Below are positions 36,585-45,219 of a stretch of 64,000 nucleotides of DNA, one piece after another. The DNA comes from Immersiella caudata (Eukaryota > Ascomycota > Sordariomycetes > Sordariales > Lasiosphaeriaceae): assembly GCA_030512335.1 (NCBI GenBank), contig JAULSU010000001.1, positions 1,116,001 to 1,180,000 of the forward strand. Reading direction: 5' to 3'. A program made the position numbers and the translations under genes. Below the pieces are notes generated by a model. That model saw only the letters and a program-made list of their open reading frames with translations, was not told the origin of the DNA and ran no database searches. The first letter of the stretch is position 1, and each line of letters begins with the position of its first letter.

Positions 36585-38585
36585 CTATGCCTTGCCGTTC
36601 GCTTTTGCCTTTTCCTTCTCTTTCTCCAGCTTTCTCCTCTTCGACCGGAGCTTCACATCCTCAGCGCTCTTCTTGTTGTTGGTGTACTGCATCTGCTCAA
36701 ACAGCTTGCGCTTCTTCTTGCTCAACATGCCCTTGGCCCGCTCCAAGTCTTCTGCCTCCTCGCGTGCCTTCTTATCAAGCGCCTTCTTAGCCTCCAGCTT
36801 CGCCTTCATCTTGGCGTCTACCGGCTTGCTCTTGATCAACTTTCCGCTTAGCTCTGCCTCAAGCTCACGCTGACGCTGCAGCGTGGTCTCTTCCTCCTCA
36901 TCTTCATCCTCTTCGCCCTCGCCTTCCGAGAACCCACCAAAATCGTCCTCATTCTCCTCATCCTCATCTTCGTCATCGGAGTCAACGTCCATGTCGTTCT
37001 CGACATCCTCATCACTGCCCTCCTCGCCATTAGAGTCCGCAAGCTGGGCATCGAGAGCCTCCGCCTCCGTCTCCTGGGCGTCCAGGGGAAGAGTGGGGTC
37101 GTACGCGCCAGGTGCACTCTTGACGAAGGGACTAAGGTGTGGCGGCAGGGCAGCGCCAGGGGCGTAGAGCTCAGGGCTCTTCAACTCTAGGTCATTGATG
37201 GAATCCCACACCCACTGCGGCTGCACGTATATCCTGCCGGGGTATCTCTGGTTGAGAGCAAGCTTCTGCGCAGTCTGATTGTCCTCACCGTCTCCGTTGG
37301 CCGCCATCGCAGCCCGGACAACCGGTCGGTCGACAATCTGGTGGGTGATTGACGGGTCAGTCTTGTCGGTTGTGACGGATCCCTCGCCAAGAACAGCATC
37401 CCAGCCTATCCTCTTGCAGCCGAAAGCGCGGAGGATAAACTCCAGGGGCTGTCGTGGCGTCTCTCGAGACAGGAAAATGGTGAAGTTGGAGAAGAGCTGG
37501 CCGGGGTCGCTGTTGCTCTCCTCAGGCTGAGGAAGAACATCACCGCCAGGGGCCGCCGCTTCAAACTTGTCGATTGCGTCGGTGGCTGTCTCCTCGCCCC
37601 CCTCGGCGTCTGTCTCCATCGGCGTGCCACCGTTCGACGATTCGTCCTTCAGTTGCTTCACAAGCTTGTTGACCTCAGCCTGGACCTTGGGATCCGGTCC
37701 GTGCTCCGACTCGCCATTTGTGATGGCCTTGGTCTCGCCGCTATCCGTCGCAATGTTGACACCCTCGAGGGAGAACGCTGCGAGTTCAGCACCTTGCTCG
37801 TCCTTCAACTGATCGAACTTCGGCGGGTACTTCAAACCGATTGAAGTATACAGCCTGTAGTTGACGAAGCTGAGAAGCGTCATGTAGAACTCGACAAAGG
37901 TGCCCATGATCCTGAAATCGATGTCGCCCATGATCCTCTGGTTGAACTTGTATGGCACCAACCACAAGATATCCTCGCCCTGAATGTTCGCCTGGTAGTA
38001 GATACCCTTGATCGAAAGGAACGACTTGCGTAGACTGTGGGAGACGATAAGGTAGTGCTGGAACTCCTGGCAGAGTCGCTCACACCGCGCGATCATCTTG
38101 GCGGGCACAGCAGAGGTCGAGGGAAGGCTAGCGAAGAGGAATAGCATCGACAAGCAGTCATCCAGGTCCCTCAGTGCGTCGATAAATGTCGGGTAGCGCT
38201 CGCGGATGATATGGTTCAGGGTGTACCGAGGCTTGCCAGTCTTTTCTGGCCTGGCAGCATTGCGCTCGAAGCGCGCAGCGTCCGACACATCTCCCCTGCC
38301 GAGAGCCCTCGAGATCTTCTTCTCGAGAACCTTCTGGTCGCGGAATTTCTGGAGGAGCGGCTCATGGAGCAGATACTGGATATCTTTGGTGTAGTAGAAA
38401 GTTGTCGAGGCAGTAGCCGACTTGGAGACCTTCTTCTTGCTCCGGGGCTCGCGCGGGTAGATTCCCTTCCAGATGCAAAGCTTTCGGAAGTCGGGGAGGC
38501 TGAGCTGCAGCTTCTTGACGGCCTGTGTGCGAGTAATGTAGTTCTTCGCGCTGCCGGACTGGCCCTTCTTCTTTATTTTCGCCAT
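36585..38585 (-). CDS. NOP7: Pescadillo homologue NOP7, ribosome biogenesis
   Basis: Single-exon 666-aa protein. Nop7/Pes1 with Erb1 and Ytm1 forms the PeBoW complex required for 27S pre-rRNA processing and 60S assembly in the nucleolus. The N-terminal pescadillo domain (about 1-290) is clear: MAKIKKKGQSGSAKNYITR, LCIWKGIYPREPRSKKKV, YTLNHIIRERYPTFIDALRDLDDCL-type blocks, SIKGIYYQANIQG and FVEFYMTLLSFVNYRLY. A BRCT domain spans about 363-477, with its conserved Trp in WVWDSI at 458. An acidic tract (about 519-567) is followed by a Lys-rich coiled-coil tail. Length is close to yeast Nop7 (605 aa), the excess being in the linker and acidic tract. It is divergent from PIG-U with 327 bp between starts. 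Confidence 0.97.
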   Translation of the reverse strand: MAKIKKKGQSGSAKNYITRTQAVKKLQLSLPDFRKLCIWKGIYPREPRSKKKVSKSATASTTFYYTKDIQYLLHEPLLQKFRDQKVLEKKISRALGRGDVSDAARFERNAARPEKTGKPRYTLNHIIRERYPTFIDALRDLDDCLSMLFLFASLPSTSAVPAKMIARCERLCQEFQHYLIVSHSLRKSFLSIKGIYYQANIQGEDILWLVPYKFNQRIMGDIDFRIMGTFVEFYMTLLSFVNYRLYTSIGLKYPPKFDQLKDEQGAELAAFSLEGVNIATDSGETKAITNGESEHGPDPKVQAEVNKLVKQLKDESSNGGTPMETDAEGGEETATDAIDKFEAAAPGGDVLPQPEESNSDPGQLFSNFTIFLSRETPRQPLEFILRAFGCKRIGWDAVLGEGSVTTDKTDPSITHQIVDRPVVRAAMAANGDGEDNQTAQKLALNQRYPGRIYVQPQWVWDSINDLELKSPELYAPGAALPPHLSPFVKSAPGAYDPTLPLDAQETEAEALDAQLADSNGEEGSDEDVENDMDVDSDDEDEDEENEDDFGGFSEGEGEEDEDEEEETTLQRQRELEAELSGKLIKSKPVDAKMKAKLEAKKALDKKAREEAEDLERAKGMLSKKKRKLFEQMQYTNNKKSAEDVKLRSKRRKLEKEKEKAKANGKA

Positions 38586-38912
38586 GGTGCCTCAATTGTT
38601 TGATTGAGGCGTCGAGAAGGTGGTCTGGTGCAGAGTGCAGAGGAAATGCTGCCGCAAAATTTTGGTGGGGCATTGGCCGAAGCTCAGCTTTTTTTTTTTC
38701 GTCTGCGACTTTCTTGCCGTCCTCACCGCTTTCTGATAAGATTAGCCTGGCGGCCAAGTATCGGTTCTGTCAGCTGGCAACGGTCAGCACGCAGCTGTCA
38801 ATTGATTCGCTGGCAAGTTCCCCTGATTCTTGAGGTTGACTGGCATCCAAATTTCAACAGCTCCGAACATCTCGATCTGCCTTCCCATGTGCGGGCAATG
38901 GCGATTTGAGCT
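38586..38912. promoter_or_regulatory. Bidirectional promoter region, NOP7 and PIG-U
   Basis: The 327 bp between divergent start codons must hold both core promoters. A run of 11 T lies at about 38690-38700, a nucleosome-disfavouring tract often found in fungal promoters. No TATA box seen. Confidence 0.5.
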
Positions 38913-40299
38913 ATGGACGGCGCCAAGGTAACCCTGGGGAGGACGGCCGCATTGTACGCCGGCGCAGCCGTCCTGCGACTCGCGCTGTTTACCCTCTTTC
39001 CCGGTCTCCCGGATCTGTTGACAGGGCGCGTCGAGATCTCGACCCCAGTGACCAGCTTCAAGCGCCGTACGTTCACCCCCTTCTTTATGACCTGGCTTTG
39101 CTAACAACCTCGTCGCAGTGCAAGAAGGTCTCTTTCTCTACAACCACAATGTCTCGCCATACGATGGTGGCGTCTACCACCAAGCGCCGCTCTTCCTCCC
39201 GCTCTTCTCTCTCCTCCCGAGCTTCGCGACCCTCCCGATCTTCACATACCTCCTCTACATTGCCGTAGACCTCCTGAGCGCCAGCGCATTAATCAAGATC
39301 GCGGACTCGGGCGAGGCAGGCTCATCCGTCCACTTCACATCCCCGCGCCGGGAAAAGCGCTGGAGTGGCTTCATCGTCGCAGCCGTGTAAGTGGCATCCC
39401 TACTTGACCACACACACATCCACTTAACACCCCCCTCCCCCAGCTTTCTCTTCAACCCCTTCACGATCGCCACATGCATCGGCCGCTCAACCAGCGTCTT
39501 CACCACCGCCGCCATCCTCCACGCCATCGCCAAAGCCGTCGCCGGCGCCCCCTTCAGCGCCATGGTCGCCATCTCCTTCGCCTCCTACCTCTCCTTGTAC
39601 CCGCTCCTCCTCCTCCCACCCCTCCTCATCCTCTGCTACGACCGGCGCAACGCCCTCAAGCCCATCCCCTCCCGCTACAACTTCGCCGTCTCCAACGTCG
39701 CCCTCGTCGTTGGCGTCATCGCCGTCCTCTTCCAAATGTCCCGGTTTCTCACCGGCTCCTGGGAGTTCCTCCCCTCCACCTACGGCGTGCAGCTCACCCT
39801 TTCGGATCTCACACCCAATATCGGCCTGTGGTGGTACTTCTTCATCGAAATGTTTGACTCGTTCCGCTCCTTCTTCCTCGCCGTCTTCTGGCTGCACCTC
39901 TCGTGCTACGTCGGCGGGCTCTCCATCCGCATCCGGCGCCAACCCCTGGTGGTGTTGACGCTCCTGCTGGGCCTCTTCGCCATTTTCAAGCCCTACCCCA
40001 GCATCAGCGACGCGTCGCTCTTTTTGGCCATGGTGCCACTGTACCGCCACGTCTTCCCGCTGATGCGGTACACGTTTGTGATCGCGGCGGTGATTATGTA
40101 TACTACCTTCCTAGGCCCGGCGTTTTACCACTTGTGGATCTATGCGGGAAGCGGAAACGCCAATTTCTTCTACGCTATCACGTTGGTATGGGGCCTGGGG
40201 TTGAGCTTGTTAGTGTGCGATCTCACCTTTGCTGTCCTGCGGGACGAATGGGAGGTGGAACGGCCGGAGATGGTTGGCAAGGACATCCGGCAGATTTAG
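38913..40299 (+). CDS. GAB1: GPI transamidase subunit PIG-U / GAB1
   Basis: ER membrane subunit of the GPI transamidase that attaches GPI anchors to proteins (human PIGU, yeast Gab1/Cdc91). Exons 38913-39066, 39119-39386 and 39444-40299 (introns 52 and 57 nt, GT-AG) give 425 aa. The first splice creates the family motif FKRLQEGLFLY...SPYDGGVYHQAPL, strong support for the model. The body is a series of hydrophobic spans with conserved FNPFTIATCIGRST and NIGLWWYFFIEMFDSFRSFF blocks. No signs of decay. It runs tail-to-tail with the SPRY gene (185 bp between stops). Confidence 0.95.
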
Positions 40300-40484
40300 A
40301 TGCGGGTTGCGGGGAAAACGATATTGGTTATTTTATGTATACCCAAAGCAAGCCAAAAGAGCGAGCATATGAATTCAAGGATGCATTAGAAGGCTCAGTT
40401 GAAACGTCATTACAATTGCTATCATGTACAGAGTAAAACCTCAGGTTCTCAGTCCCTACGTACATCTCCACCTCCCTTCACCCC

Positions 40485-41822
40485 TTACTCCAACTTATAC
40501 AACCACCTCGCCGGGTCGAAAATGACATCAAACGCCACAGCCTGGTACGTTCCGATCGCACAGCTCAAATCATGATACCCTTCCAACCCCGTAACCGGCA
40601 AATCCTCCTTCGCATCTGTCTCCTCATGCAAATTCCAACCCCCGCTCATCCTTCCCTGCCTTGTGAAGAACACCTCCGTCTCGATCCGTCCACCTGCTAC
40701 CGCCTTGAACGTCATACCAATACCATACGTCTCTCCTCTCCGGAAAGGCTCGGTGAATGACTTCCCGCCCCATCTGTCGTTGATGAACTTGTGCCCATCG
40801 TCTCCGTGGACGGCTAGCGAACCGCGGTGCCAACCCGGCATTCTGAAATTGGGGTAAGGGAGGGCGGTATATCCGATGGCGAGGCAGATGTCCTCGTTGC
40901 TGGAGGAGTGGAAGGGATTGGACGAGCTGGTTCCCTTGGCAAGAACCTCGTAGTAGATTGTTTTGGAGAGGCCTGTAGCGAGGGGGGAGTGCTCGCGCAC
41001 AGAGTAGAGGGGCGGGTAGCCGAGTATGCAGGAGTCAGTGGATTGGGGTTGGGTCGCGCCGGACCAGACGCCCGGGGCAGTGCATGTGAGGCTGCCCAGG
41101 AAGTTGGTGGATGGTGTCATGAGGCGGATGGTATTGGTGCGGAGGAGGGAGAGGGCGGCCGAGTCGAGGGTGAGAGGGGCGATGAGGGGGTATGCATCGC
41201 ACCAGGCTTCGCCCTTTTTGGCTTCTTCTTCTGTGGCGTTGGAGGTGGGGGAGGTGTACCAGCCGGAGAAGATGGCCGGGGGAGGTGGGAAGAGGGACGT
41301 GTCCGGGACCGCGATTTCCCAGTCGTGCTTGGGCGGCGCACCGGGCGGAGGAGCTGTATAGTCTAGGTCGGCGGCTTTGCCATGGGAAGGCGGAGGGCCC
41401 GGAGGGGGAGCAAAGTCGCCGGCGGCATTGTGGCCCGGGGGAGGTCCAGGAGGAGGCGCAAAGTCGGAGTCCTTCTTGTGGGGGGGAGGCGGGCCCGGAG
41501 GAGGTGCGAAGTCCCCGGAGGAGAGCTCGGCCGGTGGGTTGGAGTGCGTGACGGAGGAGAGCTCAGCTGGGGGCGGACCGGCAGGGGGTTGGTAGGATGC
41601 CGACGGGGGCACTGACGGGGGTGCTGACGGGGGCGCCTGGTACTGTGGTGATGCCGGGGACACCGGCGCCGGGGAGTAGTAGGGCTGCTGGACCTGTTGT
41701 GGCATGCTGGCTTTGGGACCTGAGTCGGCGTAGGTCGGCTGCTGTGGAAATTGGCCTGGCGCGGGACGCGGGGCGTCGTCGCTGTCGTTGTAGAGTTGCT
41801 TTTCTTTGCTGCCAAAACACAT
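40485..41822 (-). CDS. SPRY-domain protein with tandem Pro-rich repeats
   Basis: 445 aa from the ATG at 41822 (MCFGSKEKQLYNDSDD). The frame stays open to 41993 but that extension looks like leader sequence. Residues about 25-150 are Pro/Gln/Ser-rich. Four tandem copies of a roughly 17-19 residue unit built on DFAPPPGPPP (last copy TAPPPGAPP) occupy about 155-225, a typical SH3/profilin-binding type of sequence. The C-terminal half is a SPRY/B30.2-like domain: a block with GVWSGATQ near the start, ICLAIGYTALPYPNFRMPGWHRGSLAVHGDDG, GETYGIGMTF and EVFFTRQGRMSGGW, as in fungal SPRY proteins related to Ssh4/Ear1 and RanBPM. No membrane span is visible, unlike Ssh4. Partner and location unknown. 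Confidence 0.85.
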   Translation of the reverse strand: MCFGSKEKQLYNDSDDAPRPAPGQFPQQPTYADSGPKASMPQQVQQPYYSPAPVSPASPQYQAPPSAPPSVPPSASYQPPAGPPPAELSSVTHSNPPAELSSGDFAPPPGPPPPHKKDSDFAPPPGPPPGHNAAGDFAPPPGPPPSHGKAADLDYTAPPPGAPPKHDWEIAVPDTSLFPPPPAIFSGWYTSPTSNATEEEAKKGEAWCDAYPLIAPLTLDSAALSLLRTNTIRLMTPSTNFLGSLTCTAPGVWSGATQPQSTDSCILGYPPLYSVREHSPLATGLSKTIYYEVLAKGTSSSNPFHSSSNEDICLAIGYTALPYPNFRMPGWHRGSLAVHGDDGHKFINDRWGGKSFTEPFRRGETYGIGMTFKAVAGGRIETEVFFTRQGRMSGGWNLHEETDAKEDLPVTGLEGYHDLSCAIGTYQAVAFDVIFDPARWLYKLE

Positions 41823-42448
41823 CGTGGCGGTCGCTGGTTTTATGCGATGGGAAGAGAAAAGAGTGCCTGCCTCCGATGGAATCGTGCAACAAGGCAGAAG
41901 GGGGTAAACTTGCGGCGCAGTTGGGAATTTGACTTGTAGCACTTGGCTAAGCTCTTGCGAGATTGCGCGTTGGTGAGGCGACGATCTAGCCAATTCGTCC
42001 GCTTTTGACTACAAAGCCAGGGTCATACGCTCGTCGCAAACACAAAGATGTTTCCAGGCAAATCAATTCAGACGATATGATCACGCACAGAGACAACGAT
42101 GCAGGTGGCTCGAATGAGTGACAAGGCATCCGGCCGATAATGGAACCTTCAATTCAACGATGAGCGTGTGGATTGTTTGATGACGGTGCAGGAGCCCCGC
42201 GCCCCACGGGTCTGGCGGCCTCTCGGCTCCCCGCGCCGCCATGTTGGATGACGTTTTTCAGGGGCACAGTACCCTCCGATTGGTTAACCCAACTCTCGGG
42301 TAAGCTCTCAACGCCACTGCGGAAGCAGCAGGTGGATGTTGAGATTCAACACGACACGCACGAATATCCTTCGGGCGTATTGAGAAGCATATTCTCGGCC
42401 GAGCCACGCGCTCACGTGCGGAGAGATACCCAACTCCGCACGTAGTGT
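41823..42448. other. Intergenic region, SPRY promoter to hAT insertion
   Basis: Contains the presumed SPRY-gene promoter. No other gene is supported. It ends at the target-site duplication of the hAT element, so before insertion it was continuous with sequence from 44853. Confidence 0.5.
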
Positions 42449-42456
42449 ATGGCTGG
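42449..42456. repeat. hAT target-site duplication, left copy
   Basis: ATGGCTGG, identical to the copy at 44845-44852. Eight bases is the duplication size generated by hAT transposases. Confidence 0.9.
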
Positions 42457-42469
42457 TAGGGTTCCGAAA
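42457..42469 (+). repeat. hAT left terminal inverted repeat
   Basis: TAGGGTTCCGAAA, exact reverse complement of the right end at 44832-44844. Similarity continues inward imperfectly (TTTCACTTCACCC against TTTCACTTTTCACCC after an extra GTGAAATTGCG-like stretch on the right). Confidence 0.9.
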
Positions 42470-42694
42470 TTTCACTTCACCCCCAACCTTTTCGCAATTG
42501 CACTTATTTCACACCGAAGATTTTTGAAAAGTGGAAATTTCACGCACGGACCACTTTCATGGGGTTAGGGTTATATGTGGAATATCATACCCAGTATTGA
42601 TGCCCAACGTCAGACATCATGAACACCAACTTCACTCCTCAACCACCCCTCAACACCATGGATTTACCACGTTCTACCAATCAAAGACTTCTTG

Positions 42695-44650
42695 ATGGCA
42701 CACCAACGCCAGACTCCTAGCCGCGCGGCCGCAATCAACGCCCTCTCGCGCGAAGAAATCCGCGAACAATTCGTTGCCGCACCGAGCGGCGCACTGAAGA
42801 ACCCCCGCGTTTCGTGCCGGTGGTGTAACTACACGGCTACGGAGAACGCCACACGCCAGAAGAAGCACCTTACCGGTTGCCTGCCTTTCCACCGCCGCGA
42901 GGTTATTCTCAAACAATCCTCCATTACCAGAACCATCGCCATGCATCCCACGCCTGTTCGAGGCTTTCAAGAACGAGCTTCCAAAATGGCAGCTACAGCC
43001 ATTTTTTCTATGGGCTTGCCATTCAAAACGCTCGAAGGAGAACCCATGAAGGCGTTATTCCATGAGCTGAACCCCACCTTCCGGCCGCCGAGCGGTGATA
43101 CTGTAGCCAACTGGCTCCCCACCGTTTGGCTTGAGCGAAGGGAGGAGGTCCGCGCTTATGCAATGGAAGCTTCCATCATCAACATCATTATCGACACCTC
43201 AGACGATCAGGCTAAGAATCGAGTGCTTAACCTGTCTTTCCAGATCCCTGGAAGTGCTGCTTTCTACTGGCAAACGATCGACACAGGCAAGGAGAGTCAT
43301 TCTGCAGCGAATACTGTGTCGTTGATTGAGCCTATCATCTACGATCTTATCGGTAAAGATACATGGAGGATCAACGGTATCGTAACCGATACTAACTCAA
43401 CGATGCGGAGGTTCCATAAGGAGATGGCAGCAAGGCCTCATTTCTCCCACATCTTTTACACCCTTTGCGATTCTCACGGCTTCCAGCTGCTGATCAAAGA
43501 CATCGCCAATCTTAAGCCCTGGAAGCAGCTACTTTCTTCAGCCGGTAAAATTATCAACTTGTTTAAGAAGTCGAAACTCCAGCTTGCTTATTTACGCGAT
43601 TTCCAGCAAAATCGTTATAGGCAGAGGAAAGCGCTAATTTCTTCGGTTATTACACGGTGGGGGACCCAGGTGCGAGCCCTCTCCTCACTCTCCGAAAGCA
43701 AAGACGCCTTGCTCAATTGGGCGCGCGACGATCAAATTATCTCCAGAACGAAGGCCGACGAACGTGGGAATTTAATTAAGGTCATCACCACCCTTAAGGA
43801 TTTCCTTTTCTGGCGAAAAGTAGATGTTCTTCTAACGATTTTAAGGCCGATTGTTGGGGTTCAACAACGCTCAGAAACCGACAACCTCCACGTCGGTCAT
43901 ACCATCATGAACTGGGGCCACATCCGCGCCAACTGGCGACAGTTACAACAGAGTGGCGAATGGAACGATGGGGGCGTTGATTGGCCACTGTTGCTTACAA
44001 CGCTGGCTGAGCGCCAGGCAAAACAGACCCTGGACCTCCACCTCACTGCCTGGGCCCTGGATCCAGAAACCCGTAACGTGAGGCTTTCTATCCAAGACTA
44101 CACTCGCGTGGAGGCCTTTTTACGACGTTATACTGCAGAAAACGACCAGATTACCGTGCTGGCTGAGTTTTCTGAATTCAGGGCGCGGGCTGGGACAATC
44201 TTTGGTCCGGGTATGGAGAGCTTTGCAGATGGCGGCAAACCCTACGATTTCTGGCTCCAGCTCAGTAACACCGATTCAAAACTCGCTTCTCTGAGCCGTC
44301 GTATTTTCTCCACCCTGGCTAACAGTGTACCCTCTGAGCGCTCCTTTTCAGCAACAAACTTCCTCTATAACAAGGTTCGGAATCGCCTCACACCTGATAA
44401 GAGCGATATGGCGGCATTCCTCTTCATGAATGACAAGGTGTTGGCGCGGTTGAAGCTATTCAGAAATAACCCCAAGGAGCCGTTGAAGCCTGGTGAGCGT
44501 TGGGAGACGGTTTCAGCCGTTGTATTGATGGAGATGGAGGATGACTATCAGGCTTTATTTGGGGAGCCTCCAGCCCCTGAAGAATTAATGGACATAATTC
44601 TCCAACTCGGAGAGGATTCAGACGACGAGATAGAGGCCCTCTGGTCCTAG
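42695..44650 (+). CDS. hAT transposase (BED-like finger, DUF659, hAT dimerisation)
   Basis: 651 aa from the ATG at 42695. A BED-like zinc finger has Cys41, Cys44, His58, Cys62. A DUF659-type block follows with IIIDTSDD (about 163-170) and IVTDTNSTMRR (about 229), supplying the first two acidic residues of the RNase-H-like core, plus CDSHGFQLLIKDI. The C-terminal hAT dimerisation region reads LANSVPSERSFSATNFLYNKVRNRL, including the conserved SERSFS, typical of active elements. An upstream ORF (42619-42720) in the neighbouring frame overlaps the start; it may be a decoy or a former N-terminus. No intron is needed, unlike Restless. Transposition activity is inferred only from integrity. Confidence 0.92.
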   Translation: MAHQRQTPSRAAAINALSREEIREQFVAAPSGALKNPRVSCRWCNYTATENATRQKKHLTGCLPFHRREVILKQSSITRTIAMHPTPVRGFQERASKMAATAIFSMGLPFKTLEGEPMKALFHELNPTFRPPSGDTVANWLPTVWLERREEVRAYAMEASIINIIIDTSDDQAKNRVLNLSFQIPGSAAFYWQTIDTGKESHSAANTVSLIEPIIYDLIGKDTWRINGIVTDTNSTMRRFHKEMAARPHFSHIFYTLCDSHGFQLLIKDIANLKPWKQLLSSAGKIINLFKKSKLQLAYLRDFQQNRYRQRKALISSVITRWGTQVRALSSLSESKDALLNWARDDQIISRTKADERGNLIKVITTLKDFLFWRKVDVLLTILRPIVGVQQRSETDNLHVGHTIMNWGHIRANWRQLQQSGEWNDGGVDWPLLLTTLAERQAKQTLDLHLTAWALDPETRNVRLSIQDYTRVEAFLRRYTAENDQITVLAEFSEFRARAGTIFGPGMESFADGGKPYDFWLQLSNTDSKLASLSRRIFSTLANSVPSERSFSATNFLYNKVRNRLTPDKSDMAAFLFMNDKVLARLKLFRNNPKEPLKPGERWETVSAVVLMEMEDDYQALFGEPPAPEELMDIILQLGEDSDDEIEALWS

Positions 44651-44831
44651 TTATTCGCATTTCGCGGCAAAATATCAAGTTTTTTGGACACAAAACCCGG
44701 TGCCAGTCTGACCCCAACACAGCAAAATGTGGGGTACCCCCCTGTCACCGAAAATTTCAGCTTTTCACTCCCAGGTTTTTCGCAATCCACTTTCACCAGA
44801 AAGGGTGAAAAGTGAAATTTCGCAATTTCAC

Positions 44832-44844
44832 TTTCGGAACCCTA
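44832..44844 (-). repeat. hAT right terminal inverted repeat
   Basis: TTTCGGAACCCTA, reverse complement of the left end, directly abutting the right target duplication. Confidence 0.9.
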
Positions 44845-44852
44845 ATGGCTGG
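44845..44852. repeat. hAT target-site duplication, right copy
   Basis: ATGGCTGG, identical to 42449-42456, with no mismatch. Confidence 0.9.
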
Positions 44853-44937
44853 AGCAGCAACAGTCGTGAACGCACAGGACGTCTCAAGCTCGACATCATG
44901 GCAATTCGTCCGTAACAAACGTCAGACCTATCATCCT

Positions 44938-45219
44938 CTAGCCGAAAACTTGCCAGAATCCAAGAGGTGGGCATTCTGTCAAACACCCCTTACTTACCCC
45001 TGAAGTAAACACCCATATTGAAGCAGCCGGAAGCTTGATACCTCCAAGCCACCAACCTACCGAAACCACAGCCGCTGCCACCAAACCAAATCCGAAAATT
45101 GACCGAAATTTTCTCCCACTTCGAGGAACTGGCGTTGTCTGATCGTAGTCTTCGCCCCCGTCTTCGTCTTCGTCCGCAAACCTCCATCTGTATTCCTCCT
45201 CGGACAATCTCAGAGCCCT
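44938..45219 (-). other. Open C-terminal-like extension of the HET gene
   Basis: Immediately after the TGA of the HET gene, the same frame stays open for about 93 codons. It reads RALRLSEEEYRWRFADEDED, more acidic residues and a Pro/Ser segment, then a basic RKFRS followed by a strongly hydrophobic segment FGFGLVAAAVVSVGWWLGG (45037-45096). The acidic stretch plus single membrane span looks coding. It may be the true C-terminus reached by splicing or readthrough, the remnant of a longer HET protein, or chance. A possible donor GTAAGT lies near 45,000 with an acceptor about 60 nt on. Confidence 0.4.

Larger units (their letters stand above)
42457..44844 (+). mobile_element. hAT-superfamily DNA transposon, apparently complete
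   Basis: 2388-bp element bounded by a perfect 8-bp target duplication and by terminal inverted repeats starting TAGGGTTCCGAAA at both ends (13 bp perfect, then imperfect with a short insertion in the right arm). Subterminal regions carry several copies of GAAATTTCACTT-like and CGCAATT(T/G)CACTT motifs in both orientations, as expected of transposase-binding repeats. It encodes one long transposase ORF without internal stops. Intact ends, perfect duplication and open frame point to a recent and possibly autonomous insertion. Only one copy is present in this window. Confidence 0.93.

Noticed and set aside
39487..40050. 187-codon Glu/Gly-rich ORF opposite PIG-U
   Set aside because: Antisense shadow of the hydrophobic PIG-U exon 3; the sense frame is a clear family match.
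41823..41993. 57-residue N-terminal extension of the SPRY protein
   Set aside because: Composition looks like leader sequence, and MCFGSKEKQLYNDSDD at 41822 is a more natural start.
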